DNA from: Hormiphora californensis | Taxonomy: Eukaryota > Ctenophora > Tentaculata > Cydippida > Pleurobrachiidae | Length of the DNA: 64,000 bases | NCBI GenBank assembly: GCA_020137815.1 | Contig: CM035356.1 | Span: 1,338,232-1,402,231, forward strand | Reading direction: 5' to 3' | In this document: positions 1 to 17,700 of the stretch, piece after piece | Position numbering within the stretch: the first letter of the stretch is position 1 | How the letters are laid out: each line of letters begins with the position of its first letter | Program-made: the position numbers and the translations under genes | Notes under the pieces: generated by a model | What the model was told of the DNA's origin: nothing | Database searches by the model: none | Seen by the model: only the letters and a program-made list of their open reading frames with translations

Positions 1-6082
<6,082 letters not shown>

Positions 6083-6199
6083 GGTGACAGCAAGGTGTTA
6101 CAGGCAGGTGTTACAGTGTTACTAGATCACTATGGTGACAGGTGTTACAGTGTTACTAGATCACTATGGTGACAGGTGTTACAGTGTTACTAGATCACC
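6083..6199. repeat. 34-bp tandem repeat abutting the glutamate receptor start codon
   Basis: Two clean 34-bp units start at 6134 and 6168 (GGTGACAGGTGTTACAGTGT...). A third unit with a small insertion starts immediately next to the ATG at 6082-6080. On the minus strand the repeat forms the presumed 5' UTR or proximal promoter. Confidence 0.8.
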
Positions 6200-7021
6200 A
6201 GATAACTAGATAACTATATACAAGTACCTTCAATATAACTTGAATATACCCCAGCTGTTATCATGGTATCAACTCGAAACAAAAAGAGACGTTGGGAGAC
6301 GCGAAACAAGTTTAAGTGGTAGACTGAGAGATAGATAGAAAGAGAGAGATAGAGAGATATATAAATAGTTTGGATCACATCACTAGGTGTGTACTACTGC
6401 ATGGGCAATTGAAGTACATACTTGGTGCACCACGTGGGTATAAGTTATATCATAGCTGCCCTTAGAACTTCCCACTCTTTGAATCGCTCCCCTCTACAAT
6501 TATAACTGCCTTCATCAGATCTCAACTTTCCTATATCTCTTTTTCTTCCCCACTCTACCCTCTAGAATCTTTCTCTAGATCTTTATCTCCAGATGCTCGT
6601 GCTCGTTTATCTGGTGTGAAGTAAGCAGTTATTAATTGTCAATTAATGAGGCAATTTAATCACTTCTCAATGGTTATTAGTTAATGAGGTCAGCAGCACA
6701 TTAAATCAATTTGTAAACGTAGAACATGGTACAATTACAGGGAGATCAATTGTATTTAATCAGCTGGTATGGCTCTTTTATCACCCAATGGAATTGTATG
6801 ATTACATTCAAAGTACATACAATTTCCGTTTCTTGCAATACTAAACTGCTAGTGACAAATGCGCTCAAATTAAAAAACTATCTGTGGTTCTCCGTCATAT
6901 TGGCTGCCCGCACAGCGCCGCCCGAAAACAAGCCCTTTCCAAATCATCACATCCTACCCCTCACCCCAACTCTTTGATATCGTCACCCCAACAGTCCCCC
7001 GCTAAATAATTGTAATTTCAG
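6200..7021. other. Intergenic, no gene seen
   Basis: AT-rich, with a GATA/GA-rich tract at about 6320-6365. A segment at 6888-6930 (GGTTCTCCGTCATATTGGC) resembles one end of the small hairpin element at 57997-58171. No upstream Kelch exon was found here. Confidence 0.5.
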
Positions 7022-8044
7022 ATCTGAATACGGTAGAGAGATATGATCCGAGAGCGGGGAAATGGTGCCAAGTAGCAGCCATGAGGAAAAAACGGTATGG
7101 AACATCACATAAATCTCTAAACCTGAAAATGCTTTCAATATCTTATTATATAGATTGAAACTGTCCCTGGCCTCGCAGAAAACTGTTAGCTGCAAGAGAC
7201 AGTATTGTAGCTTGTCAAATCATTGTTATTCTTCGGGGGGGGGGGGGGTGACACGTAACACTTTGTAACACTTTGTAACATGTGCAGAAAACTTTTTGTG
7301 CACGTTACATGTTACAAAGTGTTACAAAGTGTTACAAAGTGTTACAAAATGTTACAAAGTGTTACAAAATGTTACAAAGTGTTACAAAATGTTACAAAAT
7401 GGGCATTTTTTGCAACATTTTGCAACATTTTGCAACATTTTGTAACACTTTGTAACACTTTGTAACACTTTGTAACGCTTGTAACACTTTGTAACATGTG
7501 CAGAAAATATTTTGTGCACGTTACATGTTACAAAGTGTTACAAAGTGTTACGTGTCACCCCCCCCCCTTCTTCGCTCCCTCCTCCCTTCTAGGTCCCTAA
7601 CAGCGGCGGTAACGTTGAATGGGTGTATCTATGTTCCTGGTGGGCAGATTCTAATGACGCTCCTTGATTCTGTGGAGTGCTATGATCCGAGGAACAACTC
7701 ATGGACCCCAATGAGCCCCCTCCTCTCCTCACGGTAAATCATTCACCAGATATTGTTGTTCAACCTCTCTGATAATGGACCAATGGTCCTAATTCGGTCT
7801 CCCGCACACCATGCTTCTCTATGTAACCGGCAATACCCCACTAGTACAATAATACTAAACAGTCCCCTCTCCTAGGTATGGATGCGGTGCAGCAGTATTG
7901 GGACAGAGCATGTTCGTGGCAGGAGGGTTCGATGGCGGCCACAGACTCGCCTCCCTCGAGAGGTACGACCCTGTACGAAATGTGTGGACTGTAGTCGATC
8001 CGATGGGTGACCAGCGTTACTCACTCGGAGTATGTGCCCTTTGA
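7022..8044 (+). CDS. Kelch-repeat protein, 3' part (5' exons not found)
   Basis: Three exons, 7022-7094, 7593-7733 and 7876-8044 (TGA stop), join in phase (2, 2) and encode consecutive Kelch blades. Signatures include NTVERYDPRAGKWCQVAAM, SVECYDPRNNSWTPMSPL, FVAGGFDGGHRLASLERYD and NVWTVVDPM, with the typical Y-D-P...W spacing. Kelch propellers usually need five to six blades, and in KLHL proteins follow BTB and BACK domains as cullin-3 adaptors. Only about two and a half blades are present and no upstream exon was recognisable in 6200-7021. The locus may be a 5'-truncated copy, or its missing exons may be too diverged or distant to see. The first intron carries a G-ended hairpin element. Confidence 0.7.
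7237..7569. mobile_element. G-run-ended hairpin element, copy 1
   Basis: Near-perfect palindrome starting with a run of G followed by TGACACGTAACACTTTGTAA and ending with the inverse followed by a run of C. Both arms consist of repeats of GTTACAAAGT or GTTACAAAAT. TTCTTC lies directly outside both ends, consistent with a target duplication. It sits in a Kelch intron and has no coding capacity. Confidence 0.75.
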
Positions 8045-9245
8045 GGCTGCTGATTGTTTAGTAGATAGAGGGACTATTTGTTTATGATCTGCAGAAATCA
8101 AAAAGAGAAATCAAGAATTAAATTGCTGTGTGGTAGTGTTTTCTATTCAGATATTCAATAGCGGGAGGAGGGTTTAGATTCTTTTTATTTATCCTTTACT
8201 ATTCACATTCTGTTAATAAAGTCAGCTGTTTGTTTTTTGAAAAACTTAACAATACTCTTGCCAGCACGATATACACATGGCCCTTGTCAGCGCTACGGTC
8301 CAGATTTGTGCGCGCGGGTTTGATCTGCGCACACAACGCTACCTCCGTGTCACAGCGCGCTACAACGAACATAACCTCTCCGACTCGATAAGGTGCCAGA
8401 GGGTGGGAAGATTGAGCCATGCAAGCAAAGTTGGTCAATATTGAGAGATTGAAAATGAGAGACAGAGAGAGAGGGCCGGTACATGCATCGACTTTATGGA
8501 TTAGTGCCAATGGCAACCACCGTTCTCATTGTTGTCGCTTTCCAAAACACCCCAGACCGTGACTGTATGATGAGAAAGGATTGGAAATTGAGATTGAATC
8601 ACACGTCTCCTGATCCTCTTGACGTCAGTGTAAATAGCAAATACAATCAGTGAAGAGAGAGAGTGTGTTTTGAAAGGAGAGATAGGTCGTAGGAGCAGGT
8701 GTTTTCTTGACAGTGTCTAATCAGCTACTATTTAATGTACAGGTACTGCAGCTGGGACGTGGTTATAAGGTGGCGTTTTAGGCACATGTTATCTTTCTAC
8801 TCCTGAAATGTTTGGAAGCGTGCCAAAAACGGTGGAAATGTTCGTTGAGTAAATAGCGGCTGTTTGTTCTAACCCTGGGGCGCAAAGAGGGAGAGTCGAA
8901 CGAGCGGTGCACTGCCTTGTCCAACAGTACACACTACACAGCCAGCACTTCTCCAATTCCGAATATTAGCTGAGAGAACACCATCATATTGACTGGCACA
9001 ACTCTCGTCCAATATTATGCACATACTGAAGAAACGATTGTGAGGATATGGGAATGAACTGTCTGAGTCTGACAGCGCCAGACCCCAATTTGAGGATATG
9101 GGAATGGGAATGGATGTTAATTGTTTCACATCATTTTGGACTGAATTCTCATATAATGTCCTCTAAAATCCATTCTTGTTCTGTGTGTAGCAGCTTGATG
9201 TATGCAGCCCGGCATTATATTCTCTTCACATGCAGGCTCCCTGAG
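8045..9245. other. Intergenic, no gene seen
   Basis: No exon with coherent splice sites and recognisable protein was found on either strand. A short duplicated phrase, GAGGATATGGGAATG, occurs near 9040 and 9093. Confidence 0.5.
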
Positions 9246-10598
9246 TAGCAATTCAGAAGGCCACTGTTTGCTGCTCCAAGAATTAAGATGGCTGTATACA
9301 GATAATATCTGGTACCTAAACACATGTTCTACATGGTATTATGTCAATAAAAGAATTCAACCCAATATCTAGCCCTATTTTTCTCACTCCCCTTCAAGTA
9401 GAATCTCCCTTTTTCAACCAAATATCTAGCCCTATTTTTCTCACTCCCCTTCAAGTAGAATCTCCCTTTTTCAACCAAATATCTAGCCCTATTTTTCTCA
9501 CTCCCCTTCAAGTAGAATCTCCCTTTTTCAACCAAATATCTAGCCCTATTTTTCTCACTCCCCTTCAAGTAGAATCTCCCTTTTTCAACCAAATATCTAG
9601 CCCTATTTTTCTCACTCCCCTTCAAGTAGAATCTCCCTTTTTCAACCAAATATCTAGCCCTATTTTTCTCACTCCCCTTCAAGTAGAATCTCCCTTTTTC
9701 AACCAAATATCTAGCCCTATTTTTCTCACTCCCCTTCAAGTAGAATCTCCCTTTTTCAACCAAATATCTAGCCCTATTTTTCTCACTCCCCTTCAAGTAG
9801 AATCTCCCTTTTTCAACCAAATATCTAGCCCTATTTTTCTCACTCCCCTTCAAGTAGAATCTCCCTTTTTCAACCAAATATCTAGCCCTATTTTTCTCAC
9901 TCCCCTTCAAGTAGAATCTCCCTTTTTCAACCAAATATCTAGCCCTATTTTTCTCACTCCCCTTCAAGTAGAATCTCCCTTTTTCAACCAAATATCTAGC
10001 CCTATTTTTCTCACTCCCCTTCAAGTAGAATCTCCCTTTTTCAACCAAATATCTAGCCCTATTTTTCTCACTCCCCTTCAAGTAGAATCTCCCTTTTTCA
10101 ACCAAATATCTAGCCCTATTTTTCTCACTCCCCTTCAAGTAGAATCTCCCTTTTTCAACCAAATATCTAGCCCTATTTTTCTCACTCCCCTTCAAGTAGA
10201 ATCTCCCTTTTTCAACCAAATATCTAGCCCTATTTTTCTCACTCCCCTTCAAGTAGAATCTCCCTTTTTCAACCAAATATCTAGCCCTATTTTTCTCACT
10301 CCCCTTCAAGTAGAATCTCCCTTTTTCAACCAAATATCTAGCCCTATTTTTCTCACTCCCCTTCAAGTAGAATCTCCCTTTTTCAACCAAATATCTAGCC
10401 CTATTTTTCTCACTCCCCTTCAAGTAGAATCTCCCTTTTTCTCTCCTTCTCTCAAAGAGAGAGGAGAACACAGAAACTATTTAATCTCGACCTATATTTC
10501 CCCTCATAATTCCTCCCTTTCTCTCTCCCTGCATGCAAGAGAGATCGCGTGATCAGCAACGCAACTGATTAATTTCCAACATCCAGTTCCTACCTCAG
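9246..10598. repeat. 57-bp minisatellite array 1 with its unique flank
   Basis: A unique flank at 9246-9358 is followed by 19 tandem copies of a 57-bp unit (9359-10441), then a non-repeat tail. The unit reads without stop on both strands because 57 is a multiple of three (plus frame includes ISSPIFLTPLQVESPF). Units appear identical, implying very recent expansion or homogenisation. The open frames are a by-product of unit length; there is no independent sign of coding. Confidence 0.95.
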
Positions 10599-12043
10599 TA
10601 GCAATTCAGAAGGCCACTGTTTGCTGCTCCAAGAATTAAGATGGCTGTATACAGATAATATCTGGTACCTAAACACATGTTCTACATGGTATTATGTCAA
10701 TAAAAGAATTCAACCCAATATCTAGCCCTATTTTTCTCACTCCCCTTCAAGTAGAATCTCCCTTTTTCAACCAAATATCTAGCCCTATTTTTCTCACTCC
10801 CCTTCAAGTAGAATCTCCCTTTTTCAACCAAATATCTAGCCCTATTTTTCTCACTCCCCTTCAAGTAGAATCTCCCTTTTTCAACCAAATATCTAGCCCT
10901 ATTTTTCTCACTCCCCTTCAAGTAGAATCTCCCTTTTTCAACCAAATATCTAGCCCTATTTTTCTCACTCCCCTTCAAGTAGAATCTCCCTTTTTCAACC
11001 AAATATCTAGCCCTATTTTTCTCACTCCCCTTCAAGTAGAATCTCCCTTTTTCAACCAAATATCTAGCCCTATTTTTCTCACTCCCCTTCAAGTAGAATC
11101 TCCCTTTTTCAACCAAATATCTAGCCCTATTTTTCTCACTCCCCTTCAAGTAGAATCTCCCTTTTTCAACCAAATATCTAGCCCTATTTTTCTCACTCCC
11201 CTTCAAGTAGAATCTCCCTTTTTCAACCAAATATCTAGCCCTATTTTTCTCACTCCCCTTCAAGTAGAATCTCCCTTTTTCAACCAAATATCTAGCCCTA
11301 TTTTTCTCACTCCCCTTCAAGTAGAATCTCCCTTTTTCAACCAAATATCTAGCCCTATTTTTCTCACTCCCCTTCAAGTAGAATCTCCCTTTTTCAACCA
11401 AATATCTAGCCCTATTTTTCTCACTCCCCTTCAAGTAGAATCTCCCTTTTTCAACCAAATATCTAGCCCTATTTTTCTCACTCCCCTTCAAGTAGAATCT
11501 CCCTTTTTCAACCAAATATCTAGCCCTATTTTTCTCACTCCCCTTCAAGTAGAATCTCCCTTTTTCAACCAAATATCTAGCCCTATTTTTCTCACTCCCC
11601 TTCAAGTAGAATCTCCCTTTTTCAACCAAATATCTAGCCCTATTTTTCTCACTCCCCTTCAAGTAGAATCTCCCTTTTTCAACCAAATATCTAGCCCTAT
11701 TTTTCTCACTCCCCTTCAAGTAGAATCTCCCTTTTTCAACCAAATATCTAGCCCTATTTTTCTCACTCCCCTTCAAGTAGAATCTCCCTTTTTCAACCAA
11801 ATATCTAGCCCTATTTTTCTCACTCCCCTTCAAGTAGAATCTCCCTTTTTCAACCAAATATCTAGCCCTATTTTTCTCACTCCCCTTCAAGTAGAATCTC
11901 CCTTTTTCAACCAAATATCTAGCCCTATTTTTCTCACTCCCCTTCAAGTAGAATCTCCCTTTTTCAACCAAATATCTAGCCCTATTTTTCTCACTCCCCT
12001 TCAAGTAGAATCTCCCTTTTTCAACCAAATATCTAGCCCTATT
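10599..12043. repeat. 57-bp minisatellite array 2 with duplicated flank
   Basis: The same flank as at 9246 reappears at 10599-10711 (GTAGCAATTCAGAAGGCC onward). It is followed by 23 full 57-bp units (10712-12022) and a partial unit. Flank plus array was therefore duplicated as a block, and the two arrays now differ in copy number. Confidence 0.95.
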
Positions 12044-12600
12044 AGCCTCCACCCACCCCGAACCACCCCACCCGCCACCAATATATACATACTAAACAAA
12101 ACTGTGGACTGAGAACAAATCCTTGCTAGTTTAGCCTTCTAACCTAATTGAACCTAATCAGACAGATAGGTCTCACATATCCCGTATCAAAGATTAATTG
12201 AAAACGAAGACGAAACTGTGGTTCAAGATCAAAGTATAAACGTTCCTGGTAAAAATAACCACACAGGACTAGAACAACCCCGAGAAGAGCCCCACTCCAA
12301 ATCTCCCGTTATATTGTGAACCTGCCAGATGGTAGTTCCATGCGAGGGGAGAGGGCGGGGGGACTCTTCTCCAGTGCCGGCGATATCGCTTTGCGATAGT
12401 CCCTGTGGGCTTGCCGTAGGCAAGCCCAGGCACTCAGAGTAGTAGTAGTAGTAGTATGCAGGCTCCCTGTGAGACTAACTTCTAGCAGGAAAGCGAAAAC
12501 AAACACACTGACACACAGGGTGTCATGTAATTTGATTGCCGCATATTGTCATTTCGCACTATGGCCCTGAACAAATCTGTTCATTCTATCCACTCATTCT
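12044..12600. other. Intergenic with a dispersed stem-loop repeat
   Basis: No gene was seen. About 12375-12460 contains the stem-loop GGGCTTGCCGTAGGCAAGCC followed by an AGT triplet run. An inverted copy of this block lies at about 35290-35375, so it is a dispersed repeat. Confidence 0.6.
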
Positions 12601-12687
12601 GAGCCCCCCCCCCTCCGTGTGGAAAATATAACCCGAGTGATCTAAGTGGAAGATTGAGGTTATGTACACATGCGTAGTGTTGCTGAG

Positions 12688-12768
12688 AGAGAGAGGGAGG
12701 GAGAGAGAGAGAGGGAGGGAGAGAGATAGAGAGAGAGAGAGAGAGAGATAGAGAGGGAGGGAGAGAGA

Positions 12769-12810
<42 letters not shown>
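12688..12810. repeat. GA-rich microsatellite
   Basis: Interrupted (GA)n with GGGA and GATA variants, roughly 120 bp. Confidence 0.9.
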
Positions 12811-12812
<2 letters not shown>

Positions 12813-14728
12813 ATTGCTTACACAGATTTGGCAGACATTTTACACATGTCTCTCCCGTAACAGACATCTTCTAAGCACATACACCGACACGTCCTGCAAA
12901 AACACCTACTACTATACACAACACCTACTACTAGCTATTGTATACACAACGTGATTTATATTGGATTGAAACTTTAAATTCCAAACGTAGTACAACGTAG
13001 AAACTGTATTTTTACAATCCACTACAGTAGTATTAGCACTATCCACTGCAGTAGTAACACTCTTCTACTTTATTACATTGTCTACTCCACTGCAGTACGG
13101 CAGTGTTTTGGGTCCAGTGTTTTACAACGGCACCATGGTAACCACATTGTCTCACACTAACCCCCTTCCTCTACCAGATCATGTATGTGTTTGCTCCTGC
13201 AGTGTCCCAAAGAAAGAAATGATGTGATTCGCATGTTTATATTATTATTCACAGCGTGGATTTTACTGTGTGTCATTGTCCCTGTATGCAGCAGAAATAT
13301 CATTAATATGTACACGGCGGCTATTACACGAGATAGAAAAAGAAGAATAATGAAAAAAACGATAGATCAAGAGGGTATGAAATAAAAGCTTGCAGTTTGC
13401 ATTTCCCGCCCTAATCCCAATTCCCGCTGACCGACGTGGTCTTGATATCATGGTTTATCAGAAAGTCTCTTGTTTTTTGTTCAAGGATGAGGAATCGTTT
13501 GACTTCAGTTACATCAATTGAACCACCTGAAACAGCTGCAGTATGGACTATAGAACATCTGATGATAATTACTCTCATGGTCAAGTTAAAGTATGATTTA
13601 TTTGAATTGAATAATATTTACAAAGTCATGTCATGTCAAAGTCGTGTCATGTCATCACAACAAGAGATGATGTTTTGTGAAGGTGACCTAATTGATGAAC
13701 CCCCCGCTAGCCGCTTTTCATCTGTGTTCCTCTGTGTGTGTGTTCCCCCTTAAGTTGGCTTACACATTTGACAGTGTGTCGGTGTGTCAGTTTGTCTGTT
13801 GGGATGTTTGACCAAACAAACAAACAAGAAGAAATCAGAGAGAATAACGGGTTCTTTCCATTTCTGTATTTGCCGTAGGGAGCCTCCGAGGACAGAGTTC
13901 AATAAACATTTAACTCCCCGACATTAGTTCCCATGTAATGATACGTCGCAATATTCAGTGTACAGTATGCCAACCAAGAGTAATAGCGGTGTAATGGTGT
14001 GTACTGTGTAGCTGTGTTAACTTAATGTTAACTTAATAGCGGTATATTTGTGTGTCTGTTCGCACTGTGTACGTGTTTTTCATCTTTATCTGTGAAACCC
14101 GATCTGCTTATCTTACATCTCCTGCTTGTGTATTATACGACCCCCAGAGAAAGAAGGGGGCAAAGGAAGTTAGAAGGGGTGCAAGGAGAGGGGGCTGCTG
14201 AAATTGGCAGGGAATAAATAACAGATACTTCTACAGAAGACAGAAGATACGTATAGGTTTACAAGAATAGAATTTCCACATTGTTTGAGATATTGCTTGA
14301 AAAGAAAAGAGACGAAGAAGAAATGAGCAATTTTTCTTTTGTCGTACATTGTATTTCTTATTGGAGATAGAGAGCACAAAACACTCAGATTTCCTGCAAT
14401 TTGACCAAATCAAATAGAAAACAACATTTTAAATTAAGACAATCCTTAACTTCCCTCAATATAAGGCAATTATAAAAGTTAGCATTTTATTTTCACATAA
14501 ACACATTAAGATAAACTTGACAAGTTTTTTACTAAAATGACGTCACGAATCACAAAAGTTAGAGTCTGATCTCACAACAAACATGGTAGGAAATCCAGTC
14601 CATAATTTCTCAAAATCTGAATACAAACACACAATCATTCTCTCTCTGTCTCTCGAGAGTTTTGGTAATACACCCAATCTCCATTCTCCACACTTCAGTC
14701 TTCATTCTCTCTCTGATCTCTCTCTCTC
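12811..14728. other. Mostly intergenic, one doubtful exon
   Basis: Nothing convincing on either strand except the possible terminal exon described at 13211-13385. The segment holds CTACTA and CTGCAGTAG-type short repeats near 12900-13090. The end nearest the OXR1-like stop codon probably holds that gene's 3' UTR. Confidence 0.4.
13211..13385 (+). CDS. Possible terminal exon with a membrane segment
   Basis: A pyrimidine-rich acceptor (GCTCCTGCAG) is followed by about 58 open codons. They hold one hydrophobic segment (MFILLFTAWILLCVIVPVC) and a basic tail (RDRKRRIMKK). The reading frame then stops, overlapping an AATAAA. I could not find upstream exons or a family. It may be chance. Confidence 0.2.
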
Positions 14729-17700
14729 TCACCTCATGTAGAAGCTCCCTCCCTGAAATTTACTGGAACTATACCGGCTCTGCTCACTGCTCAAACTGTC
14801 ACTGTCACTAACCAGAGGATCATCAGTGAAGCACCAAACCTCAACCGCCAGGATATCAAACGATTCCTTGGAGCTCAGAACTTCATTATAAAATGTAAGA
14901 GAGCGATTGGATGTGCCCTTTTGTAGCATCTCATCTAGATAGAGAGCAAAGTTACCATCCCCCGCTCCAATGGTGAAATAATCACTGCGCCCCATCATGA
15001 AGTAGTGATTGCTCCCCTGCCAGAAGAAACACTTCAGATCGGGAGAATGCCGGAAGAGGAAGGTTTCCCCAGAACCGTAGTATTTGGGAGATTCAACTAT
15101 ACCCTGGGAGAGATATGCACCAAACACATACCCACCACTGTCCTTTACCACCAGCAGACAGGGTGTCTCAGGATAGTTGCCACAGTTGGTGTACAGGGAC
15201 CTCAGGGACATGCCATGGAGAGAGAGGGAGTACACGAGGTGGATGTCAATACCAATAATGTGGCATGGTAGGTAGGGCTGGAGATCACCCATCATGGCCT
15301 CAGTCAACAGTGTCACTTTGTCTGGTGGGGAGACTAATGACCCTGAGAAAGGCTCCGATACCAGGCCAGTATCAACCTCTCTTGGTACAAAGGTAGCCTC
15401 CTTCTCAGGATGAATGACGTCATTGAGACGTGTGTGGTAGTCAGGGGCACATCTCAGTAGACAGTTCGAACTATCATCAACTGGACTGAGGTGAGGGCAA
15501 TGATTGAAGAAGTTGTCCATTACAGTAACGATATCTTTCTCTCTAACACACACCCAGAAATAGGCCAACTTGTACCCCTCCTCTGTCTCGTACTGGTAGG
15601 ACGGCTTCCCGTGTGTCCTGCCACATATAATGGCATGTATTGACACAAACACATTACACCCATCAATGTCAGCATTGTGCAACACACTCTGCATTTGGCT
15701 AGTGTTCTCGTCTATTTTTTTAAAGAATTCCTGTGTAGCTAGAGAGGTGTCAGACTCAACCCTCCTCATCCCCAGTGGGTCCACTATAGCTGAGTTGAAA
15801 CTGGGGATTATGAGGCTCTCGTCGACTACAGTAAAGGGGTTAACCCTCCTCTTAGCTGTCTGGTATCCCTGGAACTCATGCTCACAACTGAGTTGGGGTG
15901 AGTAGGTGGAGGGTGTCTCCCCGAGTGGTAGTACCTCTGCACTGTCCCTCCTAGCGGATATCATCTCGGATAACACACTGTTACCATCAGAGGGAGTGAT
16001 TGAACCTGCAAAGGCGTTGTCGAAATCAGACATCCCCGGTGCAACAATCTTGACAGTCGGGTAGGTCGTTATTTCGGGAACCGTCTCCTCTTCCTTCATA
16101 ACAACTTCGTCATCATGATCCGATCCTGTGTTACCATTCACTAATTTCTGCTTTATGTCACTGCACATTGAACACCCGTCTAACTTTGTCGTAGCTTGGA
16201 TGTTCTCGAGTAGTTGATCGAACGATTCGAACATGAGAACTCCAGATATGGAATCCAGAGGTATACTGACGTTGTAACTACTCTGCCCATTCCTTATCAC
16301 CAGTTTATCGGACACGTTGGCTCTAAAGATGAAAGCGTTGGATGTAAGAAGGGTTGTACCCCCCACAGAGCCATCAAATCTTGTGATCCGCCTCATTTCA
16401 TACTTGTTAAACCGCTTCTTGGAGGACGACTTGGTAGTACTGGTGGTGGTGGTTGAGGTGGTCAAGACAGGGAGAAGGTCCGCTTGTACCTCCCTAGCCT
16501 CCTCGATGGGAATAGTTAGTATCTGACCCGGGAAGATAACTTCAGATATCAGTCCGTTGTGTTGCTTTACCACCGCAGGGGAGAGGTTAAACTTGAGTGC
16601 TATTGAGTTCAGTGAGTCATTATCAGCCACCTTGTACACAACCTTCTTCTCATCAGATTGAGGTGTTTGAGGAGGTTTGGGTGTTGTAGGTGGGTCCTCG
16701 TTAGGGGGCCGGTAGAGGGGAGCAGTGTTGGATTGGAAGAACTCATCCAGGAAGGAATAACTCTTGTCCTTGTTGAGGGGGGTGAGGTTGATAACACGAG
16801 ATGGTTCCCGGAAACTTTTACTCCTCGGCCGTGTCTCTATATCCTCATCTGGCTCTTCCACTTCTCCCCCCTCTTCCTCCCCTCCCTCCTCTTCCATTCT
16901 GATCTCATCATCCCGCTCATCCTCTCCATCATCCTCACTCTCTACATCTGTATAGGAGGGGGTCGCTAGACTGACTGGTGTCGCTGTTCCGTAGTCAAAC
17001 ACGGGAAATGAATCGATTTTTCGGAGTTCGTTCTGGGGAGGGATACTTAGTGTTAGTTTTGGAATAATTTCTATAAGATCATGGGTTATGAGATGAGTCA
17101 TTATGTAAACATAATGTAAAACAATAACAAACGCCACACGCTCTGCTGTTCTCCTCTACCGTAGCATTGCATTGTAAGAATATAAAGGAAACAAAGATAG
17201 AGAAAGAGAGAGACATGCAGACAAGCAGACACACCAATCTCAAATGCTTTCTGTGACAGATATCTCTGATTTTCTGAAGTAAAAGTTCTCTCTCTTTTAA
17301 TCTCTGTTCTTTCTGAAGCTGATCGTCTCTGATCTGATTAGCATTGCTCGGGCCTGGCCTTTCTTCGCTGTTCTAAAACAAGAGAATAAAGAAGAGACAC
17401 AAACACTCAGACTCACATTTTCTGCTCGAATTAGGGAAGTGCTCCTATAACCATGAGTTACAATTAATTCAATACATCCAAATAAGGGCTTTCTTTGAAT
17501 TACTAAATCTGTATGGGCTATCATTCCCATTAAAACACATTAAGGGTACACCTGGCGTTTTTCAACATCGAGTGCCCAACCAAATGACTTCACCAGGGTT
17601 TAGGCCATACAAAATGGACCTCAAATATGCAATTTTAGCCCTAAATTCGAATTCATATTTTTGCTACAGCCTATTTTCAAAGTAGCGTATTTTCAATTTT

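Noticed and set aside
7280-7465. Repetitive ORF CYKMLQSVTKCYK
   Set aside because: Comes from GTTACAAAGT words of the G-ended hairpin in a Kelch intron.
9341-12112. Long repeat proteins of 375-472 residues on both strands
   Set aside because: They follow from a 57-bp tandem unit lacking stops in phase. Both strands are equally open, units are identical at DNA level, and there is no signal peptide, domain or codon-level signature.
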